Below are positions 1 through 10,109 of a stretch of DNA of 63,250 bases, in pieces. The DNA is taken from contig JAGAOO010000053.1 in NCBI GenBank assembly GCA_017623675.1, positions 1-63,250 of the forward strand, given 5' to 3'. The stretch is from Lachnospiraceae bacterium (lineage in GTDB: Bacteria > Bacillota > Clostridia > Lachnospirales > Lachnospiraceae). Position 1 is the stretch's first letter. The number at the start of each line of letters is the position of its first letter. The notes below the pieces were generated by a model. That model was not told the origin of the DNA. It saw only the letters and a list, made by a program, of their open reading frames with translations, and made no database searches. Both the position numbers and the translations under genes were made by a program.

Positions 1-37
1 AGCGTTCATCCTGAGTCAGGATCGAACTCTCATAATA
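1..37 (-). rRNA. rrs: 16S rRNA, 5' end only
   Basis: The first bases are the reverse complement of the conserved 16S 5' region (universal 27F primer site followed by the GGATGAACGCT block). The gene runs off the left edge, so only its first ~37 nt are present. The mature 5' end is estimated by analogy to E. coli, 7-8 nt before the AGAGTT block. Two bases differ from the usual 27F target: E. coli position 14 is C instead of T and position 22 is A instead of G. The position-22 change converts a U-G pair of helix 1 into U-A, so it is compatible with a functional rRNA. Confidence 0.93.
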
Positions 38-247
38 AGTTTGATTCTGGACATTATTAACTTCTGGCTAATAATTTCCTTTTACTGTTTTTAAGGTTGT
101 ATGGTTGGTTTCATGTGCTTCGTTTCCTTCACACACGACCGTTCCCATACGGTCCGTTTTCTGAAATTCTTTAGAATTTTCAGGGTTGTCTTATTGTTTA
201 ATTATCAAGGTTCTGTTGTTTTGTTGCCTCAACGCGACAACGGTAAT

Positions 248-276
248 AATTTATCACAATTAAATTACCTTGTCAA
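248..276 (-). promoter_or_regulatory. rRNA operon promoter
   Basis: On the minus strand there is a perfect -35 TTGACA (271-276), a 17-nt spacer and a -10 TAAATT (248-253) preceded by TG (extended -10). Transcription would start near 240 and give a leader of about 200 nt before 16S. The leader between 38 and 240 carries short inverted repeats typical of rRNA leaders and no gene. Confidence 0.75.
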
Positions 277-336
277 CACATTTCTTAATTATTTTTCATT
301 TTTCTAATTTTTTCTAAAAAAGAGCGAAAAATAAAA

Positions 337-424
337 CGGAGAAAGAGGGATTTGAACCCTCGCGCCGGTTGCCCGACCTACACCCTTAGCAGGGGCGCCT
401 CTTCAGCCTCTTGAGTATTTCTCC
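337..424 (-). tRNA. tRNA-Ser(GCU)
   Basis: The 88-nt minus-strand sequence has a 7-bp acceptor stem (GGAGAAA/TTTCTCC), D arm, anticodon loop CTGCTAA with anticodon GCT, a long type-II variable arm (GTCGGGCAACCGGC) and a TTCAAAT T-loop. The long variable arm and anticodon identify a serine tRNA reading AGC/AGU. The discriminator base is G and CCA is not encoded. It lies directly upstream of the rRNA promoter on the same strand. Confidence 0.96.
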
Positions 425-467
425 ATATCTGAATTATGATAACAATATTCACTTGTGACGCCTAATT

Positions 468-496
468 AGAATAACAAACCAGCTGACATTTGTCAA
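468..496 (-). promoter_or_regulatory. tRNA-Ser promoter
   Basis: Minus strand: -35 TTGACA (491-496), 17-nt spacer, -10 TATTCT (468-473) with an upstream TG (extended -10). Start would be near 461, about 37 nt before the tRNA. The -35 box and most of the spacer lie inside the inverted repeat at 477-502. Confidence 0.65.
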
Positions 497-502
497 CTGG
501 TT
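477..502. terminator. inverted repeat, possible terminator overlapping a promoter
   Basis: A 12-bp stem (AACCAGCTGACA / TGTCAACTGGTT, one mismatch) with a 2-nt loop, followed on the plus strand by a T-run. On the minus strand it would end transcripts of the EAL gene only weakly, since the T-tract there is poor. The -35 of the tRNA-Ser promoter is part of the same repeat. Confidence 0.5.
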
Positions 503-572
503 TTTATTATTTTTCATACTATATTTTGCCTATATTTTGTCCATATTAATTAGTTGTCATCTGAGATTTCTA

Positions 573-2234
573 TCATACACCTTCTGTCTTAAGATATAAC
601 TGATAGAACTTTTCTGCCCCCTCCGGCTTCCCATACAGATAGCCCTGAATGAAATCCAAATCCATTTCAGAAACTACATTCATTTCCTCATCCTCTTCTA
701 CACCTTCCAGGCATACCTTAATGCCCACTTTGTGGCACAGCTCAACAACTACTCGAATGAAGGAAGAATCAAAACTATTTTCCTTAATATTACGGACAAA
801 TATCTTATCAATTTTAACAATGTCTGCCGGTGCTTCTTTCAATAATCCCAAAGAAGAATATCCGGTTCCGAAATCATCCATAGCAATCTTCATTCCCATG
901 GAACGCACAGAATCAAACACCCGCTTTAATAATTCTTTATCAGAGATAAACTTGCTTTCTGTAATTTCTACAATAATATTCTGATAATCAATTCCTGCTT
1001 CTTCTACACATGTCTGCATAAAGTTTACAAAGGTTGGGTCAAACAACTGCAGATAGGATACATTAATACTCATACTGAACTGTGGATACAGGCAAACCCA
1101 ACGTTTACACATTTCTACTGCCTGCTGGAATACCCATTTCCCAACGGATTGTATCATATCGGTCTTTTCCAGTAATGGAACGAATTCAACCGGAGATACT
1201 TTTCCGTATTTCTCGCAATGCCACCGTAACAGTGCCTCAGCACCCTTTAATGTTTTTGTATCTGCATATACCTGTGGTTGGAAATTCAACTCAAAACCTT
1301 CAAAATCATGTTCAATGGAATTTCGTAATAACTCAATTAATTCTAATTCCCGTTCTTTGTATCGCAGAAATTCAGAATTGAAATTTATCAGACGGTTTTT
1401 TCCCTGACGTTTTACTACATTAATTCCAACTTTTAATGCTTTTACAAAGTCTTCATATGAGGTTCCTTCTTCATATTCATGGTAGGTTGCAGAAAATGTA
1501 CAGTAATACCGCTTTCCTTGCAATTCCTTTTGCGTCCTATAGTGATTTGACACCCGCTCAAATAAATGTTCTGCCTCGTTCTCCTGTGGATTCATAATCA
1601 ATACACCAAATTCATCTCCGTCTAAACGGTATACAGATGCATTGCCATCCACTCTGCTTTGTATATAAGTACCTAATGTCCGTAGCACATTATCACCAAA
1701 TGTCTGATCATACAATTCATTAATATGATGAAAATCATCAATATTGAATAATAGTACACCAAATGGTATCTTCTCCTTTATCTTTTGCTTTGCGGTTTCC
1801 CGAAATGCATATTTGTTTAATAACCCGGTGATGTGGTCTAACTGGTTCTGTCTCCCCAGATTACGAATAACTCCTGCAAACATATCCGGATTCTGATTTT
1901 CATCGTAACTTAAATATGCCCGACTTTCTAACCATACCCAGTTTTCATTACGATTCTTTACCCGATATTGCAATACAAATTGCTGGGTTTTATTCTCAAA
2001 AACACATTTTAAACTGCTGATATACCGTTCTTTATCCTCTGGATGTATCCGGCTAACCCATAACTCAAAATACTTTGTCTCATATTCCTGTGGCAGTTCA
2101 AATTCTTCTATAAAATCCTTTGGCAAAGTAACCTTATAATTTTCTTTTTGGCAATCACAAATGACTACATATCCGTCAACACTTTTGCACATTGCCTGAT
2201 AAAGACCGCTTGCACCCCATTTTTCTGCATTCAC
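573..2234 (-). CDS. PAS-GGDEF-EAL cyclic-di-GMP protein, probable phosphodiesterase
   Basis: A 553-residue soluble protein with a PAS-like sensor (about residues 20-130), a GGDEF domain (about 135-290) and an EAL domain (about 300-545). The GGDEF signature reads DGDEF within YRLDGDEF, so cyclase activity is uncertain. The EAL domain keeps the catalytic signatures: EALLRW, EITES, DDFGTGYSSL, KIDK and EGVE. I infer c-di-GMP hydrolysis controlled by the PAS domain. No membrane segment is visible, unlike the second EAL protein in this window (57389-59302). It is the last gene after the fumarase genes, 32 nt below fumB, and may be read through from the same promoter. Confidence 0.88.
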   Translation of the reverse strand: MNAEKWGASGLYQAMCKSVDGYVVICDCQKENYKVTLPKDFIEEFELPQEYETKYFELWVSRIHPEDKERYISSLKCVFENKTQQFVLQYRVKNRNENWVWLESRAYLSYDENQNPDMFAGVIRNLGRQNQLDHITGLLNKYAFRETAKQKIKEKIPFGVLLFNIDDFHHINELYDQTFGDNVLRTLGTYIQSRVDGNASVYRLDGDEFGVLIMNPQENEAEHLFERVSNHYRTQKELQGKRYYCTFSATYHEYEEGTSYEDFVKALKVGINVVKRQGKNRLINFNSEFLRYKERELELIELLRNSIEHDFEGFELNFQPQVYADTKTLKGAEALLRWHCEKYGKVSPVEFVPLLEKTDMIQSVGKWVFQQAVEMCKRWVCLYPQFSMSINVSYLQLFDPTFVNFMQTCVEEAGIDYQNIIVEITESKFISDKELLKRVFDSVRSMGMKIAMDDFGTGYSSLGLLKEAPADIVKIDKIFVRNIKENSFDSSFIRVVVELCHKVGIKVCLEGVEEDEEMNVVSEMDLDFIQGYLYGKPEGAEKFYQLYLKTEGV

Positions 2235-2266
2235 TTGTAATTACCTCCTTTCCTATCCGTCCCATT

Positions 2267-2830
2267 CTATTCTAAACCGTGGGATGCCCGATATTCTTTC
2301 ACCGCTGTTTCATACATATTATTACCGGCAGCATCTGCCACTACTATTACAGGAAGATTCTCTACCTCCAGCTTCCGAATTGCCTCGGTTCCTAAATCCT
2401 CATACGCGATTACTTCAGCCTTTTTTATGCATTTGGAAAGTAATGCACCTGCTCCACCCACTGCTGCAAAATAAACACAGGTCTGTTTTTGCATTGCCTC
2501 TAACACTGCCGGAGAACGTTTTCCTTTTCCAATCATTCCGGACAAACCGTGTTCCATTAAAAGAGGTGCATATTTATCCATTCTGGAACTGGTAGTTGGT
2601 CCGGCAGAACCGATAACCTGTCCTTCTCTTGCCGGTGTCGGTCCCAGATAGTAAATAATATTATCCTTCAAATCAAATGGTGGTTCTTTACCTTCCAGCA
2701 TTCCTTCGTACATTCTTTTATGCGCAGCATCTCTGGCTGTATAAATAGTACCTGTGATATAAACATAATCCCCTGCTTGAAGTGATTTTACGATTTCCTT
2801 TGAAATTGGTGCCTGAATATGTTTCTCCAT
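2267..2830 (-). CDS. fumB: fumarate hydratase, beta subunit (class I, Fe-S)
   Basis: A 187-residue protein matching the C-terminal (beta) part of iron-sulfur fumarases and L(+)-tartrate dehydratases, with the GPTTSSRMD substrate-binding motif near residues 76-84 and a GKGKR segment. With the alpha subunit it would hydrate fumarate to malate reversibly in the cytoplasm. Gene order alpha-beta with a 63-nt gap is the split form usual in Clostridia. L-tartrate dehydratase (ttdB) is the alternative assignment; sequence alone does not separate the two. Symbol used in the generic sense of a beta subunit. Confidence 0.88.
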   Translation of the reverse strand: MEKHIQAPISKEIVKSLQAGDYVYITGTIYTARDAAHKRMYEGMLEGKEPPFDLKDNIIYYLGPTPAREGQVIGSAGPTTSSRMDKYAPLLMEHGLSGMIGKGKRSPAVLEAMQKQTCVYFAAVGGAGALLSKCIKKAEVIAYEDLGTEAIRKLEVENLPVIVVADAAGNNMYETAVKEYRASHGLE

Positions 2831-2893
2831 GTTCTCTTCCTGTTTCTCTTTGTATTCTATCTTACTTTGACGTATGTTCCATTTCTTTTACTT

Positions 2894-3736
2894 CTATAAT
2901 ATACGTTTTGCATGACGGTTCACATGGCAGCATATATTCACCGCCAATGGCATTCCTGCAATATGGGTTGGATAGGTTTCAATATTTACTGCTAAAGCAG
3001 TTGTCTTCCCGCCTAAACCGCCGGGTCCAATGCCCAATTGATTAATTTCTGTCAGCAATTCTTCTTCTATCTTCCGAATATGCGGAAGTGGTGAACCTTC
3101 GTTAATATTTCTGGTTAATGCTGTTTTTGCCAATATTGCAGATTTCTCAAAATCACCGCCTAAGCCCACGCCAACTACCATAGGTGGACAGGCATTTGGC
3201 CCTGCATCCTTTACTGCCTGAAGTACGGAAGCTTTCACTCCTTCTACTCCATCTGCCGGTTTTAACATGAATACCCGGCTCATGTTTTCACTGCCGAATC
3301 CTTTTGGCGCAACCAGCAGTTCTATCTGTTCTCCCGGTACAATATCATAATGGATAATTGCCGGTGTATTGTCTTTGGTATTCTCACGAATCAATGGGTC
3401 TTTTACTACGGATTTTCTTAAATAACCTTCCTGATAACCCTGACGGACACCTTCATTAATTGCATCTGTCAGATTCATTCCTTCAACATGCACATCCTGT
3501 CCTAATTTTACAAATACAATTGCCATTCCTGTATCCTGACAGATTGGAATCTTATCTTCTCCGGCAATCTGCATATTCTCACACAATTGTCCCAGAATCT
3601 GTTTTCCCAATACACTGTCTTCTTCTTCTTTTGCTTTATGAATGACTGTTTCCATATCGGCTGATAAATGTAAATTCGCCTCTATACACATTTCCTTCAG
3701 ATTTTCTATAATTACGTCAGTATGAATGGTTCTCAT
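2894..3736 (-). CDS. fumA: fumarate hydratase, alpha subunit (class I, Fe-S)
   Basis: A 280-residue protein of the Fe-S fumarase alpha family. It carries the cluster-ligand region CQDTGM (near residue 62), the GFGSENMS motif and NACPPMVVGVGLGGDF, where the cysteine is a second cluster ligand. It binds the oxygen-sensitive [4Fe-4S] cluster of fumarate/malate interconversion. It lies 20 nt downstream of the small membrane protein gene and 63 nt upstream of the beta-subunit gene. L-tartrate dehydratase alpha is the alternative reading. Confidence 0.9.
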   Translation of the reverse strand: MRTIHTDVIIENLKEMCIEANLHLSADMETVIHKAKEEEDSVLGKQILGQLCENMQIAGEDKIPICQDTGMAIVFVKLGQDVHVEGMNLTDAINEGVRQGYQEGYLRKSVVKDPLIRENTKDNTPAIIHYDIVPGEQIELLVAPKGFGSENMSRVFMLKPADGVEGVKASVLQAVKDAGPNACPPMVVGVGLGGDFEKSAILAKTALTRNINEGSPLPHIRKIEEELLTEINQLGIGPGGLGGKTTALAVNIETYPTHIAGMPLAVNICCHVNRHAKRIL

Positions 3737-3756
3737 AAATGTATATAACTCCTTTG

Positions 3757-3966
3757 TTATTCACCAAATAATTCTTCTTCATCCGTGGGTTTTTCTTTCA
3801 TGATTGTATGTCCCTTTTTTTGCCGAATCAGTGCCGATAATTTAAATAGCAGCCAGACAATTAACAGTATCAGCAGTAAGATTCCTATGCCTGCAAGAAT
3901 ATACAACAAAATACCACTTAATGAATCAGCAGAATTTGATAAATTCATAAAATCCTTAAAGTCCAT
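3757..3966 (-). CDS. small single-pass membrane protein, unknown function
   Basis: A 69-residue protein with one long hydrophobic helix (about residues 17-45, rich in Leu and Ile) followed by a basic KLSALIRQKKG stretch and an acidic C-terminus. The charge pattern suggests an N-out, C-in single-pass membrane protein. I do not recognise a family. It is the first gene after the promoter at 4050-4078 and sits 20 nt before the fumarase alpha gene. The tight spacing and consistent strand support a real gene. Confidence 0.65.
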   Translation of the reverse strand: MDFKDFMNLSNSADSLSGILLYILAGIGILLLILLIVWLLFKLSALIRQKKGHTIMKEKPTDEEELFGE

Positions 3967-4049
3967 ACAATCCCCCTTTTCTTCTCAAAAATAGCCTGTG
4001 TAACACAAACAGTGAATACTTTTTCACCACTACATCCATGTCTTCCTTG

Positions 4050-4078
4050 ATTATACCATCCGGAATTATCTTCTACAA
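4050..4078 (-). promoter_or_regulatory. promoter of the fumarase operon
   Basis: Minus strand: -35 TTGTAG (4073-4078), 17-nt spacer, perfect -10 TATAAT (4050-4055) with TGG just upstream (extended -10). The start near 4043 gives a ~75-nt leader to the small membrane protein gene. Confidence 0.65.
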
Positions 4079-4141
4079 TTGATTTTATTCACAATATTCT
4101 ACAGTCTTTTGTTTAAATTTGACGATTATTTAAGAAAAAAT

Positions 4142-4175
4142 AAGGCGATACTCGAATTATTTCGAATACCGCCTT
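4142..4175 (-). terminator. terminator of the dnaA-gyrA operon
   Basis: Inverted repeat AAGGCGRTAYTCGAA with a short loop, followed on the minus strand by ATTTTTTC. It lies ~55 nt downstream of the gyrA stop codon. Confidence 0.8.
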
Positions 4176-4229
4176 CAAAAAATTCTTTTCAGTTACTTGA
4201 ATATAATTCAGGATTTCTGTAATTATATT

Positions 4230-6803
4230 CTAAGATTCAGTAGTAGTATCTTCCATATCGTCAATTACTTCACCTTCTGTAATTTCCTCTACAGTTCCCA
4301 CATCCTGTTCCTCTTCCAGCTGAGATTCCAGTTTTTTAATATCCTCTTCCGGATCGCTATCCCGAACCTTTGCAACGCTGGCAACTGTAATATTCTTTTC
4401 GGTATCCATGTTAATCAGCTTCACACCGGAGGTTACACGACTTAACTGTGAAATGTCCTTACATTGCAGACGAATAACGATTCCTTCTGTGGAAATCAAC
4501 ATAATCTCATTATTTTCATTTACTGCCTTCACACCTACAACGTTACCGGTCTTTTCATTAATCTTATAGCATTTTACACCCTTACCGCCACGATTCTGTG
4601 GTGTGAATTCATCCATTGAAGTACGTTTACCCATACCATTTTCAGATACAATTAATAAGTCATCGCCCTGGGTATCCATCTGCATTCCAATTACTTCATC
4701 TCCGGCACCAAGGTTCATACCCTTCACACCCATAGAGGTACGTCCGGTACTTCTTGCATCCGTTTCCTTAAACCGGATACACATACCCAGTTTCGAAACT
4801 AAGATGATTTCCTTCTTATTATTGGTTGATTTTACCTCAATTAATTCATCCTCATCCCGCAGGGTAATCGCTGCCAGACCATTCTTACGAATATTCTGGA
4901 AGTCCGTAATTGGTGTTTTCTTTACCATACCCTTCTTTGTTGCCATGAATAAATATCTGCCCGGCTTGAATTCCCGAATTGGAATTACTGCTGTAATCTT
5001 TTCTTCCGGTAACATCTGCAACAAGTTCACAATTGCAGTACCTCTGGCAGTTCTTCCTGATTCCGGAATCTCATATGCCTTTAAGCGGTATACTCGTCCC
5101 AAATTGGTAAAGAACATGATGAAGTGATGGGTTGTTGTCATAATCAACTCTTCAATAAAATCATCCTCTATGGTCTGCATACCCTTAATGCCTTTACCTC
5201 CACGATTTTGTGAACGGAAATTATCAACGGTCATACGTTTGATATAACCTAATTTGGTCATGGCAATTACTGTATTTTCCCGTTTAATTAATTCTTCATC
5301 TGTAATTTCGTCCTCATCCGGTCCGATAGCTGTTCTTCTGTCATCCCCATATTTGGTAGAAATGATTAACAATTCTTCTTTAATAACTCCTAACAGCTTC
5401 TTCTCATCTGCCAGAATTGCCTTTAATTCTGCAATTCGTTCAATTAATTCCCGGTATTCGGCTTCAATCTTATCCCGTTCCAAACCGGTCAATGCACGCA
5501 GACGCATATCAACAATCGCCTGTGCCTGTACATCGGATAAACCGAATTCCTCCATTAATTTTTCTTTGGCTTCTGCTACATTTTTAGAACCACGAATAAT
5601 CTGAATTACCCGTTCAATATTATCCAAAGCAATTAATAAGCCCTGTAAAATATGAGCCCGTTCTTCTGCTTTATTTAACTCATACTTGGTTCTTCTGGTT
5701 ACTACATCTTCCTGATGTTTCAGGTAATAGGTGAGCATTTCCAGCAAATTCAGAATCTTCGGTTCATTATTTACCAATGCCAGCATAATAACACCAAAGG
5801 TATCCTGTAACTGTGTATGCTTGTATAATTTCTTTAGTACGATATTGGCATTTGCATCTTTTCGTAATTCAATAACAATACGCATACCTTCTCTGGAGGA
5901 TTCATCCCGAAGATCGGTGATACCTTCAATCTTCTTATCCTTAACCAGTTCCGCTATCTTTTGAATCAAGCGTGCTTTATTTACCATATATGGCAATTCT
6001 GTTATAACGATTCTCTGTTTACCATTGGACATAGGCTCGATATTCGAAATGGCACGAACCTTTATCTTTCCTCGTCCGGTACGATATGCTTCTTCTATTT
6101 CACCGGTTCCAAGAATCTGTGCTCCTGTTGGAAAATCCGGTCCCTTAACAACCTGTAATATTTCCTCAATATCGGTTTCTCTGTCTTCCAGAATCCGGTT
6201 ATCAATAATTTTAACCACCGCATCAATGGTTTCCCGAAGATTATGAGGTGGAATATTGGTTGCCATACCAACCGCAATACCGGAAGTACCATTTACCAGA
6301 AGATTTGGATAACGGCTTGGAAGTACCATCGGTTCCTTTTCTGTTTCATCAAAGTTTGGTACAAAATCAACGGTATCCTTATTGATATCTGCCAGCATTT
6401 CCATAGATATCTTTGAAAGTCTTGCCTCAGTATAACGCATTGCCGCTGCACTATCGCCGTCTACGGAACCGAAGTTACCATGACCGTCTACCAGCATATA
6501 ACGGGTATTCCATTCCTGTGCTAATTTTACCAAGGCTTCATATATGGAGCTGTCACCATGCGGATGATATTTACCCATGGTATCACCAACGATACGGGCG
6601 CATTTACGATGTGGCTTATCCGGACCATTGTTCAACTCAATCATAGAAAATAAAATCCTTCTCTGTACCGGCTTTAATCCGTCTCGTACATCCGGTAAGG
6701 CTCTGGCTGCAATTACACTCATCGCATAATCAATGTAATTGCGTTCCATGGTTTTTTTCAAATCTATTTCTTGTACGTTATCAAAGATTGTACTGTCGTC
6801 CAT
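4230..6803 (-). CDS. gyrA: DNA gyrase subunit A
   Basis: 857 residues. The N-terminal breakage-reunion domain has the catalytic tyrosine Tyr124 in [11 protein letters not shown]. The quinolone-resistance region reads [10 protein letters not shown], with Ser85 and Glu89 at the positions equivalent to E. coli Ser83/Asp87; this is the usual drug-sensitive Gram-positive state. The C-terminal beta-pinwheel contains a GyrA-box (QNRGGKG) plus a second related copy, and this supports gyrase rather than topoisomerase IV. The C-terminus is a short acidic tail. It partners GyrB, encoded 17 nt upstream, to introduce negative supercoils. Confidence 0.98.
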   Translation of the reverse strand: MDDSTIFDNVQEIDLKKTMERNYIDYAMSVIAARALPDVRDGLKPVQRRILFSMIELNNGPDKPHRKCARIVGDTMGKYHPHGDSSIYEALVKLAQEWNTRYMLVDGHGNFGSVDGDSAAAMRYTEARLSKISMEMLADINKDTVDFVPNFDETEKEPMVLPSRYPNLLVNGTSGIAVGMATNIPPHNLRETIDAVVKIIDNRILEDRETDIEEILQVVKGPDFPTGAQILGTGEIEEAYRTGRGKIKVRAISNIEPMSNGKQRIVITELPYMVNKARLIQKIAELVKDKKIEGITDLRDESSREGMRIVIELRKDANANIVLKKLYKHTQLQDTFGVIMLALVNNEPKILNLLEMLTYYLKHQEDVVTRRTKYELNKAEERAHILQGLLIALDNIERVIQIIRGSKNVAEAKEKLMEEFGLSDVQAQAIVDMRLRALTGLERDKIEAEYRELIERIAELKAILADEKKLLGVIKEELLIISTKYGDDRRTAIGPDEDEITDEELIKRENTVIAMTKLGYIKRMTVDNFRSQNRGGKGIKGMQTIEDDFIEELIMTTTHHFIMFFTNLGRVYRLKAYEIPESGRTARGTAIVNLLQMLPEEKITAVIPIREFKPGRYLFMATKKGMVKKTPITDFQNIRKNGLAAITLRDEDELIEVKSTNNKKEIILVSKLGMCIRFKETDARSTGRTSMGVKGMNLGAGDEVIGMQMDTQGDDLLIVSENGMGKRTSMDEFTPQNRGGKGVKCYKINEKTGNVVGVKAVNENNEIMLISTEGIVIRLQCKDISQLSRVTSGVKLINMDTEKNITVASVAKVRDSDPEEDIKKLESQLEEEQDVGTVEEITEGEVIDDMEDTTTES

Positions 6804-6820
6804 GTCTGTTCCTCCATTCC

Positions 6821-8731
6821 TTAAATATCCAGATTCTTAACGAATTTTGCGTTAGCTTCAATGAATTCTCTACGTGGCTCAACCTTATCACCCATTAAGG
6901 TATTAAAGGTTAAATCTATTTCAGATTCATTTTCTTCATCAATGGCTACACGAAGTAAAATTCTGTGTTCCGGATCCATAGTAGTTTCCCATAACTGTTC
7001 CGGATCCATCTCACCAAGACCCTTATACCGCTGAATCTTATTATTGGTATCTCTTCCTACTTCCTTCAGAATTCCATCTAATTCTTCGTCGCTGTAGGCA
7101 TACCATACTTTACGATTCTTCTCTAATTTATAAAGTGGTGGCTGTGCCAAATATACATGTCCCTGACGAATCAATTCCGGCATAAACCGATAGAAGAAGG
7201 TCAGCAACAAAGTTGCAATATGTGCACCGTCAACGTCCGCATCGGTCATGATAATAATTTTACCATATCGCAATTTGGATATATCGAAGTTATCATGAAT
7301 ACCGGTACCAAATGCAGTAATCATGGCCTTAATTTCTTCATTTACTAAAATCTTATCGATTCTTGCTTTTTCTACATTCAAAATCTTACCACGCAGAGGC
7401 AGAATTGCCTGATTTGCTCTGTTTCTGGCAGTCTTAGCAGAACCACCGGCGGAATCACCCTCTACGATGTAGATTTCACAATTCTCCGGATTCTTGTCGG
7501 AACAATCTGCCAGTTTTCCCGGAAGAGCCATATTATCTGCAAGATTGCTCTTTCTGGCTACATCTCTTGCTTTTCTGGCTGCAATTCTTGCACGTTGTGC
7601 CAATACGGCTTTATTAATTATAATTTTGGCAATTGCCGGATTCTGCTCTAAGAAATAAGTCATTTGCTCCGTTACAATGCTTTCCACTGCTGTTCTTGCT
7701 TCCGAATTACCCAGCTTCTGCTTCGTCTGACCTTCAAACTGTGGGTCCTCAATCTTAATACTGATAATTGCAGTTAAACCTTCCCGCAAATCATCACCGG
7801 ATAAGTTGTCCTCTTTTTCTTTTAATAACTTATTTACTCTTGCATAGTCATTAAATACCTTGGTAATGGCACTACGGAATCCGGTTAAGTGCATACCACC
7901 TTCCGGTGTATTAATATTGTTTACAAAGCTGTAGGTAGACTCATTGAAGGAATCGTTATGCTGCAATGCAACTTCTACCATAATACCGTCTTTTTGTCCC
8001 TCACAGTAAATGACCTTATTATACAACGGGTCTTTATGACGATTAATATATTCAACAAATTCCTTAATACCACCTTCATAATGGAAGGTACGTTCTACTA
8101 CAGGATCCTGTCTTTTATCATTTAAATTAATCTTTAATGCTTTTGTTAAAAATGCTGTTTCCCGCAAACGAACTTTTAAAGTATCAAAATTAAATACAGT
8201 TGTATCAAAGATTTCGGAATCCGGTTTAAATGTAACCTTTGTTCCTGTGTGATTCGATGTTCCAACTTCCTTTAATTTATAGATAACTTTTCCTCTCTCA
8301 TACCGTTGTCTGTATACCTTACCGTCACGACTGATTTCTACCTCCAGCCATTCTGATAATGCATTTACGACAGATGCACCTACACCATGAAGACCACCGG
8401 ATACCTTGTATCCTCCACCACCGAATTTTCCACCTGCATGAAGTATGGTGAATACAACTTCAACCGCAGGAATTCCGGCTTTCGCATGCATACCTACCGG
8501 AATACCTCGACCGTTATCAATGACTGTAATAGAATTATCTTCATTAATAGTGACATCAATCACTGTACAGAATCCTGCTAATGCTTCATCTACTGCATTA
8601 TCCACAATTTCATATACCAGATGATGAAGTCCCCGTTCTGAGGTACTACCAATGTACATACCTGGTCTTTTCCGAACTGCTTCTAATCCTTCCAGAATTT
8701 GAATCTGTTCAGCTCCGTAATCGTTTGCCAT
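6821..8731 (-). CDS. gyrB: DNA gyrase subunit B
   Basis: 636 residues. The GHKL ATPase domain is at the N-terminus ([37 protein letters not shown]). The transducer follows, then the TOPRIM domain with EGDSAGGSA and DADVDGAHI metal-binding motifs, and the conserved C-terminal YKGLGEM region. The length is that of a standard Firmicute GyrB. It is cotranscribed after recF (48-nt gap) and before gyrA. Confidence 0.98.
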   Translation of the reverse strand: MANDYGAEQIQILEGLEAVRKRPGMYIGSTSERGLHHLVYEIVDNAVDEALAGFCTVIDVTINEDNSITVIDNGRGIPVGMHAKAGIPAVEVVFTILHAGGKFGGGGYKVSGGLHGVGASVVNALSEWLEVEISRDGKVYRQRYERGKVIYKLKEVGTSNHTGTKVTFKPDSEIFDTTVFNFDTLKVRLRETAFLTKALKINLNDKRQDPVVERTFHYEGGIKEFVEYINRHKDPLYNKVIYCEGQKDGIMVEVALQHNDSFNESTYSFVNNINTPEGGMHLTGFRSAITKVFNDYARVNKLLKEKEDNLSGDDLREGLTAIISIKIEDPQFEGQTKQKLGNSEARTAVESIVTEQMTYFLEQNPAIAKIIINKAVLAQRARIAARKARDVARKSNLADNMALPGKLADCSDKNPENCEIYIVEGDSAGGSAKTARNRANQAILPLRGKILNVEKARIDKILVNEEIKAMITAFGTGIHDNFDISKLRYGKIIIMTDADVDGAHIATLLLTFFYRFMPELIRQGHVYLAQPPLYKLEKNRKVWYAYSDEELDGILKEVGRDTNNKIQRYKGLGEMDPEQLWETTMDPEHRILLRVAIDEENESEIDLTFNTLMGDKVEPRREFIEANAKFVKNLDI

Positions 8732-8779
8732 TTCTAATCCTCCTACTTCTATGTAACCAGACTTTTATCTGATTTCCTT

Positions 8780-9880
8780 TCACAAATCTGTTACACTTCC
8801 CTCCGGATACACATGTCCTTTTACCACCTTATATACCCGGTTGATTTTCATTCTTTCTTTTATAAAATCATCATATCCGGTACAAGTAATAATTGTCTGG
8901 ATATCATGAATCGAATGCAATAAATAATCTCTGCGATTTTCATCCAATTCTGACATAACATCATCTAACAGTAAAATTGGTGTCTCCTGAATCAACTGTT
9001 TTACAATCTCAATTTCTGCCAGTTTCAAGGATAATGCTGCTGTTCGCTGTTGCCCTTGAGAGCCAAATCGCCGAACTTCAATATCATTGATATAAAAACT
9101 CATATCATCCCGATGAGGTCCACATTGTGTGGTTTGATATTTTAAGTCCATTTCTTGTTTTTGCTTTAATAAATCTTCATATTCTTCTTCTTTTACAGTT
9201 CCCTCATACTGAATCTTTAACAATTCTTTTCCGCCGGTCAGGTTTCCGTGAATTTCTTTCAGTATTTCGTTCAACTGTTCAATGAATTGTTTTCTGGAAC
9301 GAATCAATTCCGTTCCAAACTGAATTAACTGTTGATTCCATATATCTAAGGTTTCTATTAATGCCGGTTGAAAATAAATCTGTTTTAGCAGATTATTTCT
9401 TTGATTTAATACTTTGTTATAATTGGTATAATGATATAAATACAATTTATCTAATTGACAAAGTTCTAAATCCAGAAATCTTCTCCGTTCTGCAGGACCA
9501 TTTTTGATAATACTTAAATCCTCCGGTGAAAAGAAAATTACATTGGCTACCCCAAATAATTCTCCACTTTTTCGTATAGGTAAACCATCAATAGCAATTC
9601 CTTTATTTTTATTTTTTCTCAAATGCATATCAATACGATGCATAATATCGGATTTCACAATCTGTGTCCGAATGTGAGATTCTTCTTGTTCAAATTGTAT
9701 GATATCCCGATCCTTACTTCCCCGGTGGGATTTCGTAGTTGCAGATACATAAATTGCTTCTAAAATGTTGGTTTTGCCCTGTGCATTATCGCCATAAAGA
9801 ATCGTAGTTCCGGAATCAAAATTCATATTCAAATATTCATAATTACGATAATTTTTTAACTCTAAAGAATGAATATGCAT
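8780..9880 (-). CDS. recF: DNA replication and repair protein RecF
   Basis: 366 residues, an SMC-like ABC ATPase that helps load RecA on gapped DNA. Walker A GDNAQGKT is at residues 30-37. The signature GSQGQQRTAALSLKLAE and the Walker B region ILLLDDVMSELD are near residues 275-320. Position between the S4-domain gene and gyrB is the conserved Firmicute order. The gap to the upstream S4 gene is only 8 nt. Confidence 0.97.
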   Translation of the reverse strand: MHIHSLELKNYRNYEYLNMNFDSGTTILYGDNAQGKTNILEAIYVSATTKSHRGSKDRDIIQFEQEESHIRTQIVKSDIMHRIDMHLRKNKNKGIAIDGLPIRKSGELFGVANVIFFSPEDLSIIKNGPAERRRFLDLELCQLDKLYLYHYTNYNKVLNQRNNLLKQIYFQPALIETLDIWNQQLIQFGTELIRSRKQFIEQLNEILKEIHGNLTGGKELLKIQYEGTVKEEEYEDLLKQKQEMDLKYQTTQCGPHRDDMSFYINDIEVRRFGSQGQQRTAALSLKLAEIEIVKQLIQETPILLLDDVMSELDENRRDYLLHSIHDIQTIITCTGYDDFIKERMKINRVYKVVKGHVYPEGSVTDL

Positions 9881-9888
9881 ACTATTTC

Positions 9889-10098
9889 CTAATTCGTTAT
9901 TTCAAATGTCTGATTCATAAAAGTAAAGGTATCTCCGGCATATAATTTTTTACCTCTTCTGGTATCCACTTCACCATTTACTTCTACTTCACCATTTTGA
10001 ATAACTTCCTTTGCAGTTACCCCGGAATCTACTAATCCTGCCAGCTTCAAAGCCTGTCCTAATTTAATAAATTCATCTCTGATTTGAATGACCTGCAT
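9889..10098 (-). CDS. yaaA: S4 RNA-binding domain protein, YaaA/RlbA type
   Basis: A 69-residue protein that is almost entirely one S4 domain (LGQALKLAGLVDSGVTAKEVIQ, then VNGEVDTRRGKKL). In Bacillus the same gene sits between dnaN and recF and is linked to ribosome assembly. Here it is 11 nt after dnaN and 8 nt before recF, so translation is probably coupled. Confidence 0.92.
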   Translation of the reverse strand: MQVIQIRDEFIKLGQALKLAGLVDSGVTAKEVIQNGEVEVNGEVDTRRGKKLYAGDTFTFMNQTFEITN

Positions 10099-10109
10099 AA
10101 TGCTTCTCC

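Noticed and set aside
101-307. 68-codon ORF on the plus strand
   Set aside because: It lies in the rRNA leader and promoter on the opposite strand, with no ribosome site and no protein-like pattern.
4603-6246. Several 70-170-codon ORFs antisense to gyrA
   Set aside because: They are shadows of the conserved gyrA coding frame and show biased, non-protein-like composition.
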